A stretch of 64,000 bases of DNA from Candidatus Enterococcus testudinis (GCF_002140915.1 NZ_NGKU01000001.1:2329380-2393379), one strand, 5' to 3'; positions 32,027 to 40,829 are shown, counted from the stretch's first letter. The notes: generated by a model from the sequence alone, not told the origin. Numbers and translations are program-made.

Positions 32027-32070
32027 AACAAGAGACGCAAAACAAGCCAGCTTGTTTTGCGTCTCTTGTT
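32027..32070. terminator. bidirectional terminator
   Basis: A perfect repeat: AACAAGAGACGCAAAACAAGC at 32027-32047 and its complement at 32050-32070. Serves the aldolase gene and the converging ybaK-like gene, whose stop it abuts. Confidence 0.9.
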
Positions 32071-32555
32071 TATTCTGCTGCCAAAATATCGACAAATTGT
32101 CCTCTTGTCAATTGAATCAAATCTGCTGGTGCAAGACCGATCTGCAACCCGCGTTTGCCTGCCGAAACAATGATTTCTTTTAGGTCTTGTGCACTTGCAT
32201 CAACAAATGTCGGAAATAATTTCTTCATACCGATTGGTGAACAACCGCCTCGAATATAACCAGTTGTTTCTTCCAACTCTTTGACATGGAGCATCTCGAC
32301 TTTTTTATTGTGACTGACTTTCGCTATTTTCTTTAGATCCAAGGCGCCCTGTCCAGGAATGACTGCTACCAATGGTCCTGTCTTGTTGCCGACTGCTACC
32401 AACGTTTTGTAGATTGCTTGTGGCGCATCCAATTGTTGTGCGACTGTTGCTGCATCCAAATGATCTTCAGACCACGCATAGGTGTATTCGTGATACTGTA
32501 TTTTGCGTTGTTCTACCATGCGGATCGCATTGGTTTTTTGTATTTTCTTTGCCAT
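32070..32555 (-). CDS. YbaK/EbsC-family Cys-tRNA(Pro) deacylase
   Basis: 161 residues. It hydrolyses Cys-tRNA(Pro) made by mistake by prolyl-tRNA synthetase. Core motifs: the KTLVAVG strand, DLKKIAKV and GYIRGGCSPIGMKKLFPTF, the family signature. The enterococcal homologue was first named EbsC. It is last in a three-gene minus-strand run with aroD and the methyltransferase. Confidence 0.92.
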   Translation of the reverse strand: MAKKIQKTNAIRMVEQRKIQYHEYTYAWSEDHLDAATVAQQLDAPQAIYKTLVAVGNKTGPLVAVIPGQGALDLKKIAKVSHNKKVEMLHVKELEETTGYIRGGCSPIGMKKLFPTFVDASAQDLKEIIVSAGKRGLQIGLAPADLIQLTRGQFVDILAAE

Positions 32556-32573
32556 ATTATCCCTCTTTTGTCT

Positions 32574-33332
32574 CTATGATTCCCTTTTGATCTCAAACTC
32601 ATCTAAGTAGCTTCGCATGTGTTCCACCGGGATTTGACCGGGTGCCGATGCCTCACCTAAAGAAGCAAAGGTAAACACGGATCCTGTTAACGACCCGCTG
32701 ACACGACTGATTTTTCCTAAGTCTCCCATCGACATGATGGCTAACGGCAATTGATTAAAGCCGCGGGCTTTGGTAATGATTCCCATCAAACGCAACACAT
32801 CTTGCATGTGATTTGGCATCATTGCCAATTTGCCGATATCTGCGCCAAATTGATTCATGATCCCAATACGCAAAATCAAGACCGCATCTTCTGGTGTTCG
32901 TTCAAAGTCGTGGTTGCTCAAAATCAATTTGACCTTGGCGGCTTTGATGTCTTGAATGAAACCTCGACCTAAAAATTCCGCTTTTTCTAATTCAATATCG
33001 ATCCAATCGATCAATCCTGACTCCGCCGCAGTCTTGCACAACGCTTTGTATTCAGTCAATGTCAATGGTTGCTGGCCACCTTCTTCAATGGTACGGAAGG
33101 TGAACAGCAAGACTTTTGATTTCAGTGTCGTGCGAATATGAGACAGGACATCTAAGACTGCTTGCACGTCTGCGACATGCTTATAGTGGTCTACCCGCCA
33201 TTCGATGACATCTGCATCGGACGCTTGCGCAACTAGTGCTTGCTTGATGATCTCTTCGTTGGTTTTGCCAATCAATGGTACGCAAATCAACGGTCGCTTG
33301 TTATGTTCGATTGTCGGAATTTCTATTGTCAT
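32574..33332 (-). CDS. aroD: 3-dehydroquinate dehydratase, type I
   Basis: 252 residues. Third step of the shikimate pathway. The catalytic residues sit in DVIEWRVDHY, LILSNHDFERTP and the Schiff-base lysine in ADIGKLAMMPNH. The ATG at 33332 is eight bases after AAGGAG, which itself begins at the stop codon of the upstream methyltransferase gene, so the two are translationally linked. No other aro genes are in this window. Confidence 0.95.
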   Translation of the reverse strand: MTIEIPTIEHNKRPLICVPLIGKTNEEIIKQALVAQASDADVIEWRVDHYKHVADVQAVLDVLSHIRTTLKSKVLLFTFRTIEEGGQQPLTLTEYKALCKTAAESGLIDWIDIELEKAEFLGRGFIQDIKAAKVKLILSNHDFERTPEDAVLILRIGIMNQFGADIGKLAMMPNHMQDVLRLMGIITKARGFNQLPLAIMSMGDLGKISRVSGSLTGSVFTFASLGEASAPGQIPVEHMRSYLDEFEIKRES

Positions 33333-33337
33333 CAATG

Positions 33338-34507
33338 TCACTCCTTATGGATTTGATAAAAGAATACTTTGAGATAATTGCCTTCATTGAAATGGCGATC
33401 AACAGCAAAATCAGCTGGCAAACGATACGTGTCCACACAGTCAAAGGATACTTGAGCTGCCTCCAACGCCTCTTCGATCAACTCTTGAAACTTGTTGATC
33501 GGCAAGTTGGCGGCATTTGTTGAGGCAATCAATAAGCCCTCATCTTCTAATATCGCCAAACTATCTGTCACCAGCTCGCCATAGTTTTTGGCCACTGAGA
33601 AAACTTTCTTTTTGTTTCGAGCGAAACTTGGTGGATCTAATACGATGGCATCAAAGCGCAATTGCTTTTTCTTGGCATATTGGAAATAACCAAAGACATC
33701 CATCACATGGATCTTTTGGGTTTCAGGATCAATCCCATTGACCGCAAATTGTTCCCGCGTTTTGTCTAAACTGCGTTTGGCTAAATCAACACTCGTTGTC
33801 TGACTTGCACCGCCCATCGCTGCAGCAACTGAAAAGGCCCCTGTATAACTGAACATATTCAACAACGTTTTGCCAGTGACCAACCCAGCCACAAGTTGCC
33901 CTCGAACTTCTTTTTGATCTAAGAAGATGCCTGTCATCAAACCTTCATTCAGATAGGTCGCATAGGTGATGCCATTTTCCAGCACAAGCAACGGTTCGGG
34001 TGCGGCTTGTCCAAACAGCCATTGTGATTCAGGCAAGTCTGCTGTAAAACGGATCTTTTCAGCAGCACCTATGATTTCCGGGAAAATCGTCTGAAAGGCC
34101 GCTACGATTTCGTCTTTATGTTGGTAAAGGGTGTCGTTGTACCAAGAGAACACCGCATACGTTGCATAGAGATCAATGGTCAATCCACCAACTTGATCGC
34201 CTTCTCCATTAAAAACGCGAAAAGCGGTGGTCGTTTCATCTTGATAAAAATGACTGCGTTTCCCTTTAGCTTTGGCGAAACGCTGTTCAAAGAAAGGCTG
34301 ATCGATCGTGGCGTCCTCAAATGCCAATACCCAGCCGATACCTTTATTTTGTTCGCCAATGTAGCCAACACCCAACACATGTTGCTGCGGATCTAAAAAC
34401 TTGACCCACTGGTTCGTGGCTTTGACTTGCTGCAGATCTTCTTTTTGGATCAGCGGATGACGCTTGCGAAACTTCGCCATCCCTTTTTTGTTTACATATA
34501 TATTCAT
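33338..34507 (-). CDS. class I SAM-dependent rRNA methyltransferase, RlmI-like
   Basis: 389 residues. N-terminal PUA domain (MNIYVNKKGMAKFRKRHPLI) followed by a Rossmann methyltransferase with VTGKTLLNMFSYTGAFSVAAAMGGA as motif I and AIVLDPPSFARNKK as the catalytic motif IV. The family methylates C5 of a cytosine in 23S rRNA (RlmI) or similar sites. The ATG at 34507 follows GGAG by nine bases. It leads an operon with aroD and ybaK-like genes. Confidence 0.9.
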   Translation of the reverse strand: MNIYVNKKGMAKFRKRHPLIQKEDLQQVKATNQWVKFLDPQQHVLGVGYIGEQNKGIGWVLAFEDATIDQPFFEQRFAKAKGKRSHFYQDETTTAFRVFNGEGDQVGGLTIDLYATYAVFSWYNDTLYQHKDEIVAAFQTIFPEIIGAAEKIRFTADLPESQWLFGQAAPEPLLVLENGITYATYLNEGLMTGIFLDQKEVRGQLVAGLVTGKTLLNMFSYTGAFSVAAAMGGASQTTSVDLAKRSLDKTREQFAVNGIDPETQKIHVMDVFGYFQYAKKKQLRFDAIVLDPPSFARNKKKVFSVAKNYGELVTDSLAILEDEGLLIASTNAANLPINKFQELIEEALEAAQVSFDCVDTYRLPADFAVDRHFNEGNYLKVFFYQIHKE

Positions 34508-34617
34508 ATTGATCGGCTCCATTCATTCTTCTCTCAAGTATAACAAAAAGCCGATTCTTTGTCTGTATTCTTGAAAGTAAAGAAATGCTTAATTCCACTC
34601 ATGGGAAATGAATAGAT

Positions 34618-34646
34618 TTGACACCTGAAACACTGGCTAGTAGAAT
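34618..34646 (+). promoter_or_regulatory. promoter of ltaS
   Basis: TTGACA (34618-34623), 17 bases, TAGAAT (34641-34646). Transcription would start near 34653, which excludes the ATG at 34655 as start codon and supports the TTG at 34706. Confidence 0.8.
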
Positions 34647-34705
34647 GTAGAGTGATGAAAAATCGCAACATTGACGTCTATATAGGAAAAGAGAGGACGA
34701 TTCCT

Positions 34706-36835
34706 TTGAAAAAAAATAAAGTATCCACATTGGTGAATACACGAATGGGCTTTTTCTTTTTATTGGCCCTATTATTTTGGTTAAAAAATATCTTTGCTTA
34801 TCTGGTGGATTTCCACCTTGGGATTGAAAGTGCGGTTCAGTACTTCATTCTGTTTATCAACCCAATCGCGACTACTTTGCTCTTACTATCCATCGCATTG
34901 TATGTCAGGAGGACAAAAGCCGCTTATATCACGATGATCTTGATTTACTTTTTGATGACACTGCTGCTATTTTCTAACGTGTCTTACTATCGTGAATTTA
35001 CTGATTTCATCACCATCAACACGATGTTAGGTGCGGGAAAAGTAGCCAGCGGTTTAGGTGAAAGTGCGATTCGGCTCTTTAGACCTTATGATGTATTGTA
35101 TTTTATTGACTTTATCATTTTGATTGCCGCTTTCGTTATGAAAAAAATCAAAATGGATGATCGTCCCGTACGCGCTCGGATGGCATTTGCCATGTCAACA
35201 TTGGCAGTGATGGTCTTCTCGGCCAATTTATTTATGGCTGAAGCCGATCGTCCAGAATTACTCACACGGACATTTTCTCGTGATTATCTGGTCAAATATC
35301 TTGGTATCAATGCCTTTACTGTTTATGACGGCGTACAAACCTACCAAGCTTCTCAAGTTCGCGCTGAAGCAAGTCCCAATGATATGGACGAAGTAGAAAG
35401 CTATGTCAAAGAGCATTACGCGGAACCAAATGATGACTTGTTTGGCATCGCCAAAGGCAAAAATGTTATCTATATCCATTTAGAAAGTACCCAGCAATTT
35501 CTGATCGATTATAAATTAAAAGATGAAAATGGTGTCGAGCATGAAGTGATGCCATTCATCAACAGTCTATATCACAGTGACAGTACATTTAGTTTCGATA
35601 ATTTCTTCCACCAAGTCAAAGCCGGTAAAACAAGTGATGCCGAAACACTTTTCGAAAATTCATTGTTCGGTTTGAATCAAGGTGCCTTGTTCACACAACT
35701 TGGCGGCAAAAATACCTTTGAGGCAGCCCCTGACATTCTAGGGCAAACAGAAGGCTACACGAGTGCTGTTTTCCACGGTAATACTGGTACATTCTGGAAT
35801 CGGAATGAAACTTACAAACGTTTTGGTTATGATTATTTCTTTGATGCTTCCTATTATGATGTCACAGATGAGAACTCATTCCAATACGGGTTGCATGACA
35901 AACCGTTCTTTGAACAATCTGCTCAGTATTTAGAGCATTTGCAACAACCATTTTATGCCAAATTCTTGGCTGTATCCAATCACTACCCTTACTCAGAATT
36001 TACCAATGATGAAGGTGGTTTCCCATTAGCCACGACATCTGATGAAACAATCAATGGGTACTTTGCAACTGCCAACTACTTAGATACAGCAGTTGAAGAG
36101 TTCTTTGATTACCTAAAAGAAAGCGGCTTGTATGATAATTCTGTGATCGTCCTTTACGGTGACCACTATGGTATCTCAAATTCACGGAATAAAAACCTAG
36201 CAGAATTGCTGGGTAAATCAAGCAGTAGTTGGACAAATTATGACAATGCTTCCTTACAACGGGTACCTTATATGATCCATATCCCTGGCCAAACAAACGG
36301 CGGGATCAATCATACCTATGGTGGTCAAGTAGATGCACTGCCAACGTTGCTTCATTTACTGGGTGTCGATACATCGAATTACATTCAATTGGGACAAGAC
36401 TTGTTCTCCGATGAGAATGAACAACTGGTAGCCTTTAGAGATGGCGACTTTGTAACGCCTGAATATACGTATTATGGCGGCACTTTATACAGCAATAGCA
36501 CAGGCATGCCAATCACCAATCCTTCTGATGAACTGCAACAGCAAGTAGACGATTGGAAAGCAAAAGTCGACAAACAACTGTCCGTATCAGACCAAATCAA
36601 CAATGGTGATCTGCTGCGCTTCTATGCGAAGAGTGGTCTGACAGAAGTTGATCCAGACAGTTACAACTACAAAGATGGGTTGCAACAGCTGCTGGATACA
36701 GAATCCAGTTTAGGCGATGCGTCAACCAGCCTATTCTCTCAAAACGGCGGACAATCAACCGTAGATCTTTACCAAACGAAAACTTACAAAGAATATGAAG
36801 AAATGATTGAAAACAATAAAGAATCAAAAGATTAA
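34706..36835 (+). CDS. ltaS: lipoteichoic acid synthase family protein
   Basis: 709 residues. Five membrane helices in the first 210 residues, then an extracellular sulfatase-like domain. It polymerises glycerol phosphate from phosphatidylglycerol on the outer side of the membrane. Metal and catalytic residues: the Glu in IYIHLESTQQF, Thr309 in KAGKTSDAETL, and YGDHYG. The start is TTG at 34706, nine bases after GAGAGG. The C-terminal 100 residues are polar and extend beyond the catalytic core. Enterococci usually carry more than one LtaS paralogue; which this is cannot be told here. Confidence 0.92.
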   Translation: MKKNKVSTLVNTRMGFFFLLALLFWLKNIFAYLVDFHLGIESAVQYFILFINPIATTLLLLSIALYVRRTKAAYITMILIYFLMTLLLFSNVSYYREFTDFITINTMLGAGKVASGLGESAIRLFRPYDVLYFIDFIILIAAFVMKKIKMDDRPVRARMAFAMSTLAVMVFSANLFMAEADRPELLTRTFSRDYLVKYLGINAFTVYDGVQTYQASQVRAEASPNDMDEVESYVKEHYAEPNDDLFGIAKGKNVIYIHLESTQQFLIDYKLKDENGVEHEVMPFINSLYHSDSTFSFDNFFHQVKAGKTSDAETLFENSLFGLNQGALFTQLGGKNTFEAAPDILGQTEGYTSAVFHGNTGTFWNRNETYKRFGYDYFFDASYYDVTDENSFQYGLHDKPFFEQSAQYLEHLQQPFYAKFLAVSNHYPYSEFTNDEGGFPLATTSDETINGYFATANYLDTAVEEFFDYLKESGLYDNSVIVLYGDHYGISNSRNKNLAELLGKSSSSWTNYDNASLQRVPYMIHIPGQTNGGINHTYGGQVDALPTLLHLLGVDTSNYIQLGQDLFSDENEQLVAFRDGDFVTPEYTYYGGTLYSNSTGMPITNPSDELQQQVDDWKAKVDKQLSVSDQINNGDLLRFYAKSGLTEVDPDSYNYKDGLQQLLDTESSLGDASTSLFSQNGGQSTVDLYQTKTYKEYEEMIENNKESKD

Positions 36836-36845
36836 TCATTCTTTT

Positions 36846-36880
36846 CACCCACCAAGTTGCGATTGGTGGGTGTTTTTTTG
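36846..36880 (+). terminator. terminator of ltaS
   Basis: CACCCACCAA, seven-base loop, TTGGTGGGTG, TTTTTTT: perfect ten-base-pair stem. Confidence 0.95.
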
Positions 36881-36981
36881 TACAAAATCAACCAATTTGT
36901 TGTTTTCTATTTTTTACTATAAGAACTTCATACTTTATTCAAACTCCCCTTTTATACTATAGATAAGATGAGGTGAATGAC

Positions 36982-37719
36982 ATGAGAACCGCAAAATTTG
37001 CAATAGCTAGTCTGTTTTATCATAAAAAAGCAATGGTCCTTTATACACTCGTTTCTTTTTTTGCGATGATCGGTTTGATCGTAACCTTTGCCTTGATTGA
37101 TTCATTGGATCAAGTTCTTGACCAAATCAAAGATGTATTGGTCACAGACGATCTGCAATCTAAAGTGACCAATGAAATACAGCCGATAACCACCCTGTAT
37201 CATCACTTATTTTACTTACTATTTGGGGCCTATATATTGGTACTCTTAGGTTTCCAATTTTATTATCAACTACATAAGCGCAATGAATATTCCGCGTGGT
37301 TGACAACTGGTTCATCTTCTCGTCAATGGCTGGGGATGCAACTGATTGAAATGTGGGTACCTCTGTTGATGGCGGCAATTGCTGCTTTTACATTGCTGAT
37401 GCTTTTTCAACCTTATTTTCAAAAAGAGTTGTTAAGTGGGCATATCTTTGTCTTAGACCGAGAAAACACTTCGAGTCATATTTGGCAGAGTGTCCAAAGC
37501 TCTCAAAATGATGCGTTTGGCATTACGATTCCCCAAAACAATCAGATTTTTGTCCAAAATGTTGAATTGAACAGCACAGCCTGGTTGTCGATCATGTTTC
37601 AGAGTACCCGTCAAGCAATCCTTATTTTAATCGCTGCAGTGACCAGTATCACTTGTGTAATGGTCAGCGGTCATTGTTTGTATTGGAGGAAAAAACAATG
37701 GAAAAATCAACTCAATTGA
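36982..37719 (+). CDS. FtsX-like membrane protein of unknown function
   Basis: 245 residues with four hydrophobic segments near 14-37, 72-97, 118-140 and 207-232, and a polar loop of about 60 residues between the third and fourth. The N-terminus (MRTAKFAIASLFYHKKAM then a long helix) resembles FtsX-type ABC permeases, although it is short. ATG at 36982 after GAGGTG. The next gene overlaps by 22 bases and encodes a degenerate ABC ATPase, which supports an ABC origin. It sits between ltaS and an SdpI/two-component operon on the opposite strand. Confidence 0.72.
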   Translation: MRTAKFAIASLFYHKKAMVLYTLVSFFAMIGLIVTFALIDSLDQVLDQIKDVLVTDDLQSKVTNEIQPITTLYHHLFYLLFGAYILVLLGFQFYYQLHKRNEYSAWLTTGSSSRQWLGMQLIEMWVPLLMAAIAAFTLLMLFQPYFQKELLSGHIFVLDRENTSSHIWQSVQSSQNDAFGITIPQNNQIFVQNVELNSTAWLSIMFQSTRQAILILIAAVTSITCVMVSGHCLYWRKKQWKNQLN

Positions 37720-38171
37720 TGTATCCTTCTGGACTATATTTTGTGCTGGAGGACAATCAGACTGTATTAACTGATTTGGAACATCTGGTCACGCAGCAGC
37801 ATGCTGCTCTAATCAAAAACCATTGGTCAGCAGTTCCCTTTCTATCCTTAAAGGACAATTTGGCTTTGGCCGCAAAAAAAGAGACTGTCATAGAAGACAT
37901 CCTCCCTTTTTTGAATTTAGAGCCGTCTATCAGCAAGAAAGAACGCACCGCATTGACGCAGCTAGAAGAGCTGCAAATACAGTTGCTGCAAGCATTGTTG
38001 TTAGAAAAAGAGACGCTTGTACTGGAACATGTGTTAAGCAATTTGTCGACCAGCGATATCCAACTGCTTTTGCCACTATGCCAAGGGTTGGCCAAACATT
38101 TTGGCCTGCAAATCTTTTTGATTCATGAAGACAAGCGATTTGCCCATACACCGTATATGAAAACATTATAA
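37698..38171 (+). CDS. degenerate ABC-type ATPase-like protein
   Basis: 157 residues. Read against a normal ABC ATPase the order is recognisable: VPFLSLKDNLALA (Q-loop to helical domain), LTQLEELQIQLLQALLL in place of LSGGEQQRVAIARAL, TLVLEHVLSNLS in place of LLLDEPTSNLD, and FGLQIFLIHEDK in place of the H-loop. Walker A is absent, the signature and Walker B Asp-Glu are replaced, and the protein is about 70 residues short. It should not hydrolyse ATP. The ATG at 37698 follows GGAGG by eight bases inside the end of the permease gene. Assignment is by eye and needs a structure or profile comparison. Confidence 0.62.
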   Translation: MEKSTQLMYPSGLYFVLEDNQTVLTDLEHLVTQQHAALIKNHWSAVPFLSLKDNLALAAKKETVIEDILPFLNLEPSISKKERTALTQLEELQIQLLQALLLEKETLVLEHVLSNLSTSDIQLLLPLCQGLAKHFGLQIFLIHEDKRFAHTPYMKTL

Positions 38172-38181
38172 ACAATCTGCC

Positions 38182-38216
38182 AACGCCGCCTTTCTTTCCT
38201 AAAGGTGGCGTTTTTT
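38182..38216 (+). terminator. terminator of the permease/ATPase-like pair
   Basis: AACGCCGCCTTT, loop, AAAGGTGGCGTTTTTT: 12 pairs with one mismatch and a T run. Confidence 0.88.
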
Positions 38217-38235
38217 GCCGAATCAAACAGCAGCA

Positions 38236-38271
38236 CAAAAAAGATGTGCCACCATATGTGCACATCTTTTT
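38236..38271 (-). terminator. terminator of the SdpI/two-component operon
   Basis: Minus strand AAAAAGATGTGC, loop, GCACATCTTTTT: perfect stem. It lies back to back with the plus-strand terminator at 38182-38216. Confidence 0.85.
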
Positions 38272-38273
38272 GT

Positions 38274-39734
38274 TTATGCTTCTTCCAATTCAACATCCGG
38301 AAATGAGATACGGAACGTTGTGCCTTGTCCTAGTTCGCTTTCAACAGCAATCTTCCCTTTATGCAAACGAACCAATTGTTCCACGATGGATAGACCCAAG
38401 CCAGACTCGCCAAATTGTTTGTTCTTGCGAGATGGATCGACTTTATAGTAACGATCCCAAATGTTTTTGACTTGTTCTTCTGACATCCCGATACCGGTGT
38501 CTCTGATTTCGATGATTGTTTCCAAATAGCCCTTTTCGATGCGTACATGGACTTCACCATCTTCAGTAAATTGAATGGCATTTTGCAAGATATTGACTAA
38601 CACTTGCACGAAGCGATCATAGTCCGCGTAGACATCGATTGGTTCCTTGGTATCCAAGATCAGGACATCTCGCGCAAGCTCCGCTTTGCTTTCTAATTGC
38701 GTCAACAGATTCTCAATCGTAGCCGTGGCATTGAATTTTTTGATAACCATCGAGATTTGATTGGTTCTGATCTTTTCGTAATCCAGATTTTCATTGACCA
38801 AACGAATCAAGCGATTGGTTTCATTTTTCATCAAGCGAATCGCATTGTCTTTCTGATTTTCTGGAATCGCATTGTATTCCAAACCTTCCAATAACCCGTT
38901 GATCGTCGTTAAGGGTGTGCGCATCTCGTGAGAAGCATCAGCCATAAACTGACGTCGACGTTCTTCTTGTCGTTCTATCTCCTCTTGCGACTCTTTTAAG
39001 GAATGGGACATCGTGTTGAAGTCTTCCGCCAATTCATCGAATTCATCTCGATTGTGTACAGGCAACTCAATATCAAAGTTGCCATTGGTGATTTCCTTGG
39101 TGGCACGTTTCAAGCGATTGATACGTCTTACTTGGAACGTTGCGAACAGATAACTGATCAATAAAGATACGATAATCGAAATCACGAAGACTTTGAATAA
39201 GTTTTGATTAAAGGCGCTGACCAAATTCAAAATACTGCTGGCCGATTGTGAAACCACCATGACACCGTAAAACTCTGTCCGATTGACAGAAAAGGGGATC
39301 AACACATAAGAAGTCAACTCTTTTTCGCCAGACAAATCTGTGCTAGCCGTCATTTGCAAGCGTGCACCACTTTGCAAGGATGTCCAGTCACTGTCAGAAA
39401 TCGTAAAATCAACATTATCCGTTGCATTGACTGGATACAATACTTCGTCAGGACTCTTAAAAAAAGCAAATGAAATATCCTGATTACTCAAAATATTTTC
39501 TGCGAGTTGCAGCGAATACTGCAAATAACCATCCCGTGTCATATTCTGCTGCAAATAATCAGTATCGCTGATCTGGGAAATTTTGGCCACCGATGACGCA
39601 TAGCCCATCAGTTGTTCATAGTTTCTTTCCTGCAATGTTTGTCTGGTCATTTGTGTGAAGGCGACCCCGATCGTCATTAAAATGACCAAGATCACTACAA
39701 AAAAAGCGATTAATTGCTGGTACAGATAACGCAT
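38274..39734 (-). CDS. sensor histidine kinase
   Basis: 486 residues. Membrane segments near 7-28 and 180-202 enclose an extracellular sensor region; a HAMP linker follows (RRINRLKRATKEITNGNFDIELP). The phospho-accepting His269 lies in SHEMRTP; the N box LQNAIQF, DTGIGMSEEQ and GESGLGLSI complete the kinase. Overlaps the regulator gene by one base (TAATG). Third gene of an operon with an SdpI-like protein and the regulator. The signal is unknown; proximity to ltaS hints at cell-envelope sensing. Confidence 0.9.
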   Translation of the reverse strand: MRYLYQQLIAFFVVILVILMTIGVAFTQMTRQTLQERNYEQLMGYASSVAKISQISDTDYLQQNMTRDGYLQYSLQLAENILSNQDISFAFFKSPDEVLYPVNATDNVDFTISDSDWTSLQSGARLQMTASTDLSGEKELTSYVLIPFSVNRTEFYGVMVVSQSASSILNLVSAFNQNLFKVFVISIIVSLLISYLFATFQVRRINRLKRATKEITNGNFDIELPVHNRDEFDELAEDFNTMSHSLKESQEEIERQEERRRQFMADASHEMRTPLTTINGLLEGLEYNAIPENQKDNAIRLMKNETNRLIRLVNENLDYEKIRTNQISMVIKKFNATATIENLLTQLESKAELARDVLILDTKEPIDVYADYDRFVQVLVNILQNAIQFTEDGEVHVRIEKGYLETIIEIRDTGIGMSEEQVKNIWDRYYKVDPSRKNKQFGESGLGLSIVEQLVRLHKGKIAVESELGQGTTFRISFPDVELEEA

Positions 39735-40447
39735 TAGGCAACACCTGCATCATCGAATTTGTACCCAACACCCCACACAGTTTGAATAATTTGCGGCCCT
39801 ACTTTTTCAATTTTTTGTCGTAGTTTTTTGATATGAGCATCAACCGTCCGCTCATCACCAAAATATTGGTAATCCCAGACAAGTTCCAGTAATTGCTCTC
39901 GGGAAAAGACTTGCCGCGGTTTTTTAGCCAGTGTATATAATAAGTCAAATTCCTTCGGTGTTAATCCATCGATTGCTACGTCATTCAAGTATGCTTCTCG
40001 TGTTTTTGTGTTCATCTTGAAGTGATCCGTCACAACATCAAATGTATGATCTGACGGTTCAGAGGTCGTTTTCTCCACCATTTCACTTCTTCGGTGCAGC
40101 GCTTTGATCCGTGCAATCAATGTCAATGGACTAAACGGTTTGGTTACATAATCGTCCGCGCCCATTTCAAGACCGATGACTTGGTCACTTTCTGAATCTC
40201 GGGCTGTCAGCATAATGATCGGCACAGTACTCGATATTTTTCGTACTTCTCTTGCCACCATCATCCCGTCCATTGACGGTAAGTTCAAATCAAGTGTGAT
40301 CATATCCCACTTGTCCGGTTCTGCCACAAACGCATCAAGTCCTTCTTTTCCGTCGTACTTGAAGGTCGCTTCCCAGCCTTCATTCAAGAAAAACATTTGC
40401 ATCATTTCCGAAACAGATTCATTGTCTTCAATCATTAATATATTCAT
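39734..40447 (-). CDS. OmpR-family response regulator
   Basis: 237 residues. Receiver with Asp53 (TLDLNLP) and Lys103 (TKPF), then a winged-helix DNA-binding domain ending IIQTVWGVGYKF. The ATG at 40447 follows GAGGTGAAGACA; the start region overlaps the end of the upstream SdpI-like gene by 20 bases. Cognate of the kinase just downstream. Sequence resembles several enterococcal regulators including CroR, but the neighbourhood suggests another pair, so no symbol is given. Confidence 0.9.
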   Translation of the reverse strand: MNILMIEDNESVSEMMQMFFLNEGWEATFKYDGKEGLDAFVAEPDKWDMITLDLNLPSMDGMMVAREVRKISSTVPIIMLTARDSESDQVIGLEMGADDYVTKPFSPLTLIARIKALHRRSEMVEKTTSEPSDHTFDVVTDHFKMNTKTREAYLNDVAIDGLTPKEFDLLYTLAKKPRQVFSREQLLELVWDYQYFGDERTVDAHIKKLRQKIEKVGPQIIQTVWGVGYKFDDAGVA

Positions 40448-40778
40448 TGTCTTCACCTCTATGTTCTTTATCAAAACGTTGTAGTCCTTCTTCGATCAAG
40501 CCAAAAATCGGTACGATAAACCAAGGGATCGCAATCATTTCTAATAGAAAGAAATTGGTCCATGCTTGCCATTTCAATACACCGCCAATAATGGTCATCA
40601 AAGTGCCAAATAAGATAAAATAGCGACTACTGATTTTCTGTGCGTAGCGCCAATACGTATCATTTTGTTTCGCAAGATACGAGCGATACCCGTAAATGAA
40701 ATTGATTTCTTTTGATGGAAAGATGAAAAAAACCAACCCGATCAATAAAAAGATGATACCAATTACTAAAAAAATCAT
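40428..40778 (-). CDS. SdpI-like membrane protein
   Basis: 116 residues with three or four membrane helices (about 1-20, 54-72, 76-95). The motif YGYRSYLAKQNDTYWRYAQ matches the core of the SdpI family, whose Bacillus founder gives immunity to the SdpC toxin and also relays its presence to a regulator. Here it heads an operon with a complete two-component system and overlaps the regulator gene, which suggests a function in sensing or resisting a membrane-active agent. Not a full-length SdpI: the N-terminal extra domain is missing. Confidence 0.82.
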   Translation of the reverse strand: MIFLVIGIIFLLIGLVFFIFPSKEINFIYGYRSYLAKQNDTYWRYAQKISSRYFILFGTLMTIIGGVLKWQAWTNFFLLEMIAIPWFIVPIFGLIEEGLQRFDKEHRGEDNEYIND

Positions 40779-40800
40779 TCTTCCACTCCATTCTTACTTT

Positions 40801-40829
40801 AGTATACTCGAAAATGGCGTATCTACCAA
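40801..40829 (-). promoter_or_regulatory. promoter of SdpI-like/two-component operon
   Basis: Minus strand TTGGTA (40824-40829), 17 bases, TATACT (40801-40806), about 25 bases before the start codon. Confidence 0.72.

Noticed and set aside
38274-40447. CroRS identity for the second two-component system
   Set aside because: The regulator resembles CroR in its receiver, but the operon with an SdpI-like gene and the ltaS neighbourhood point to another pair; similarity among OmpR regulators is too high to decide by eye.
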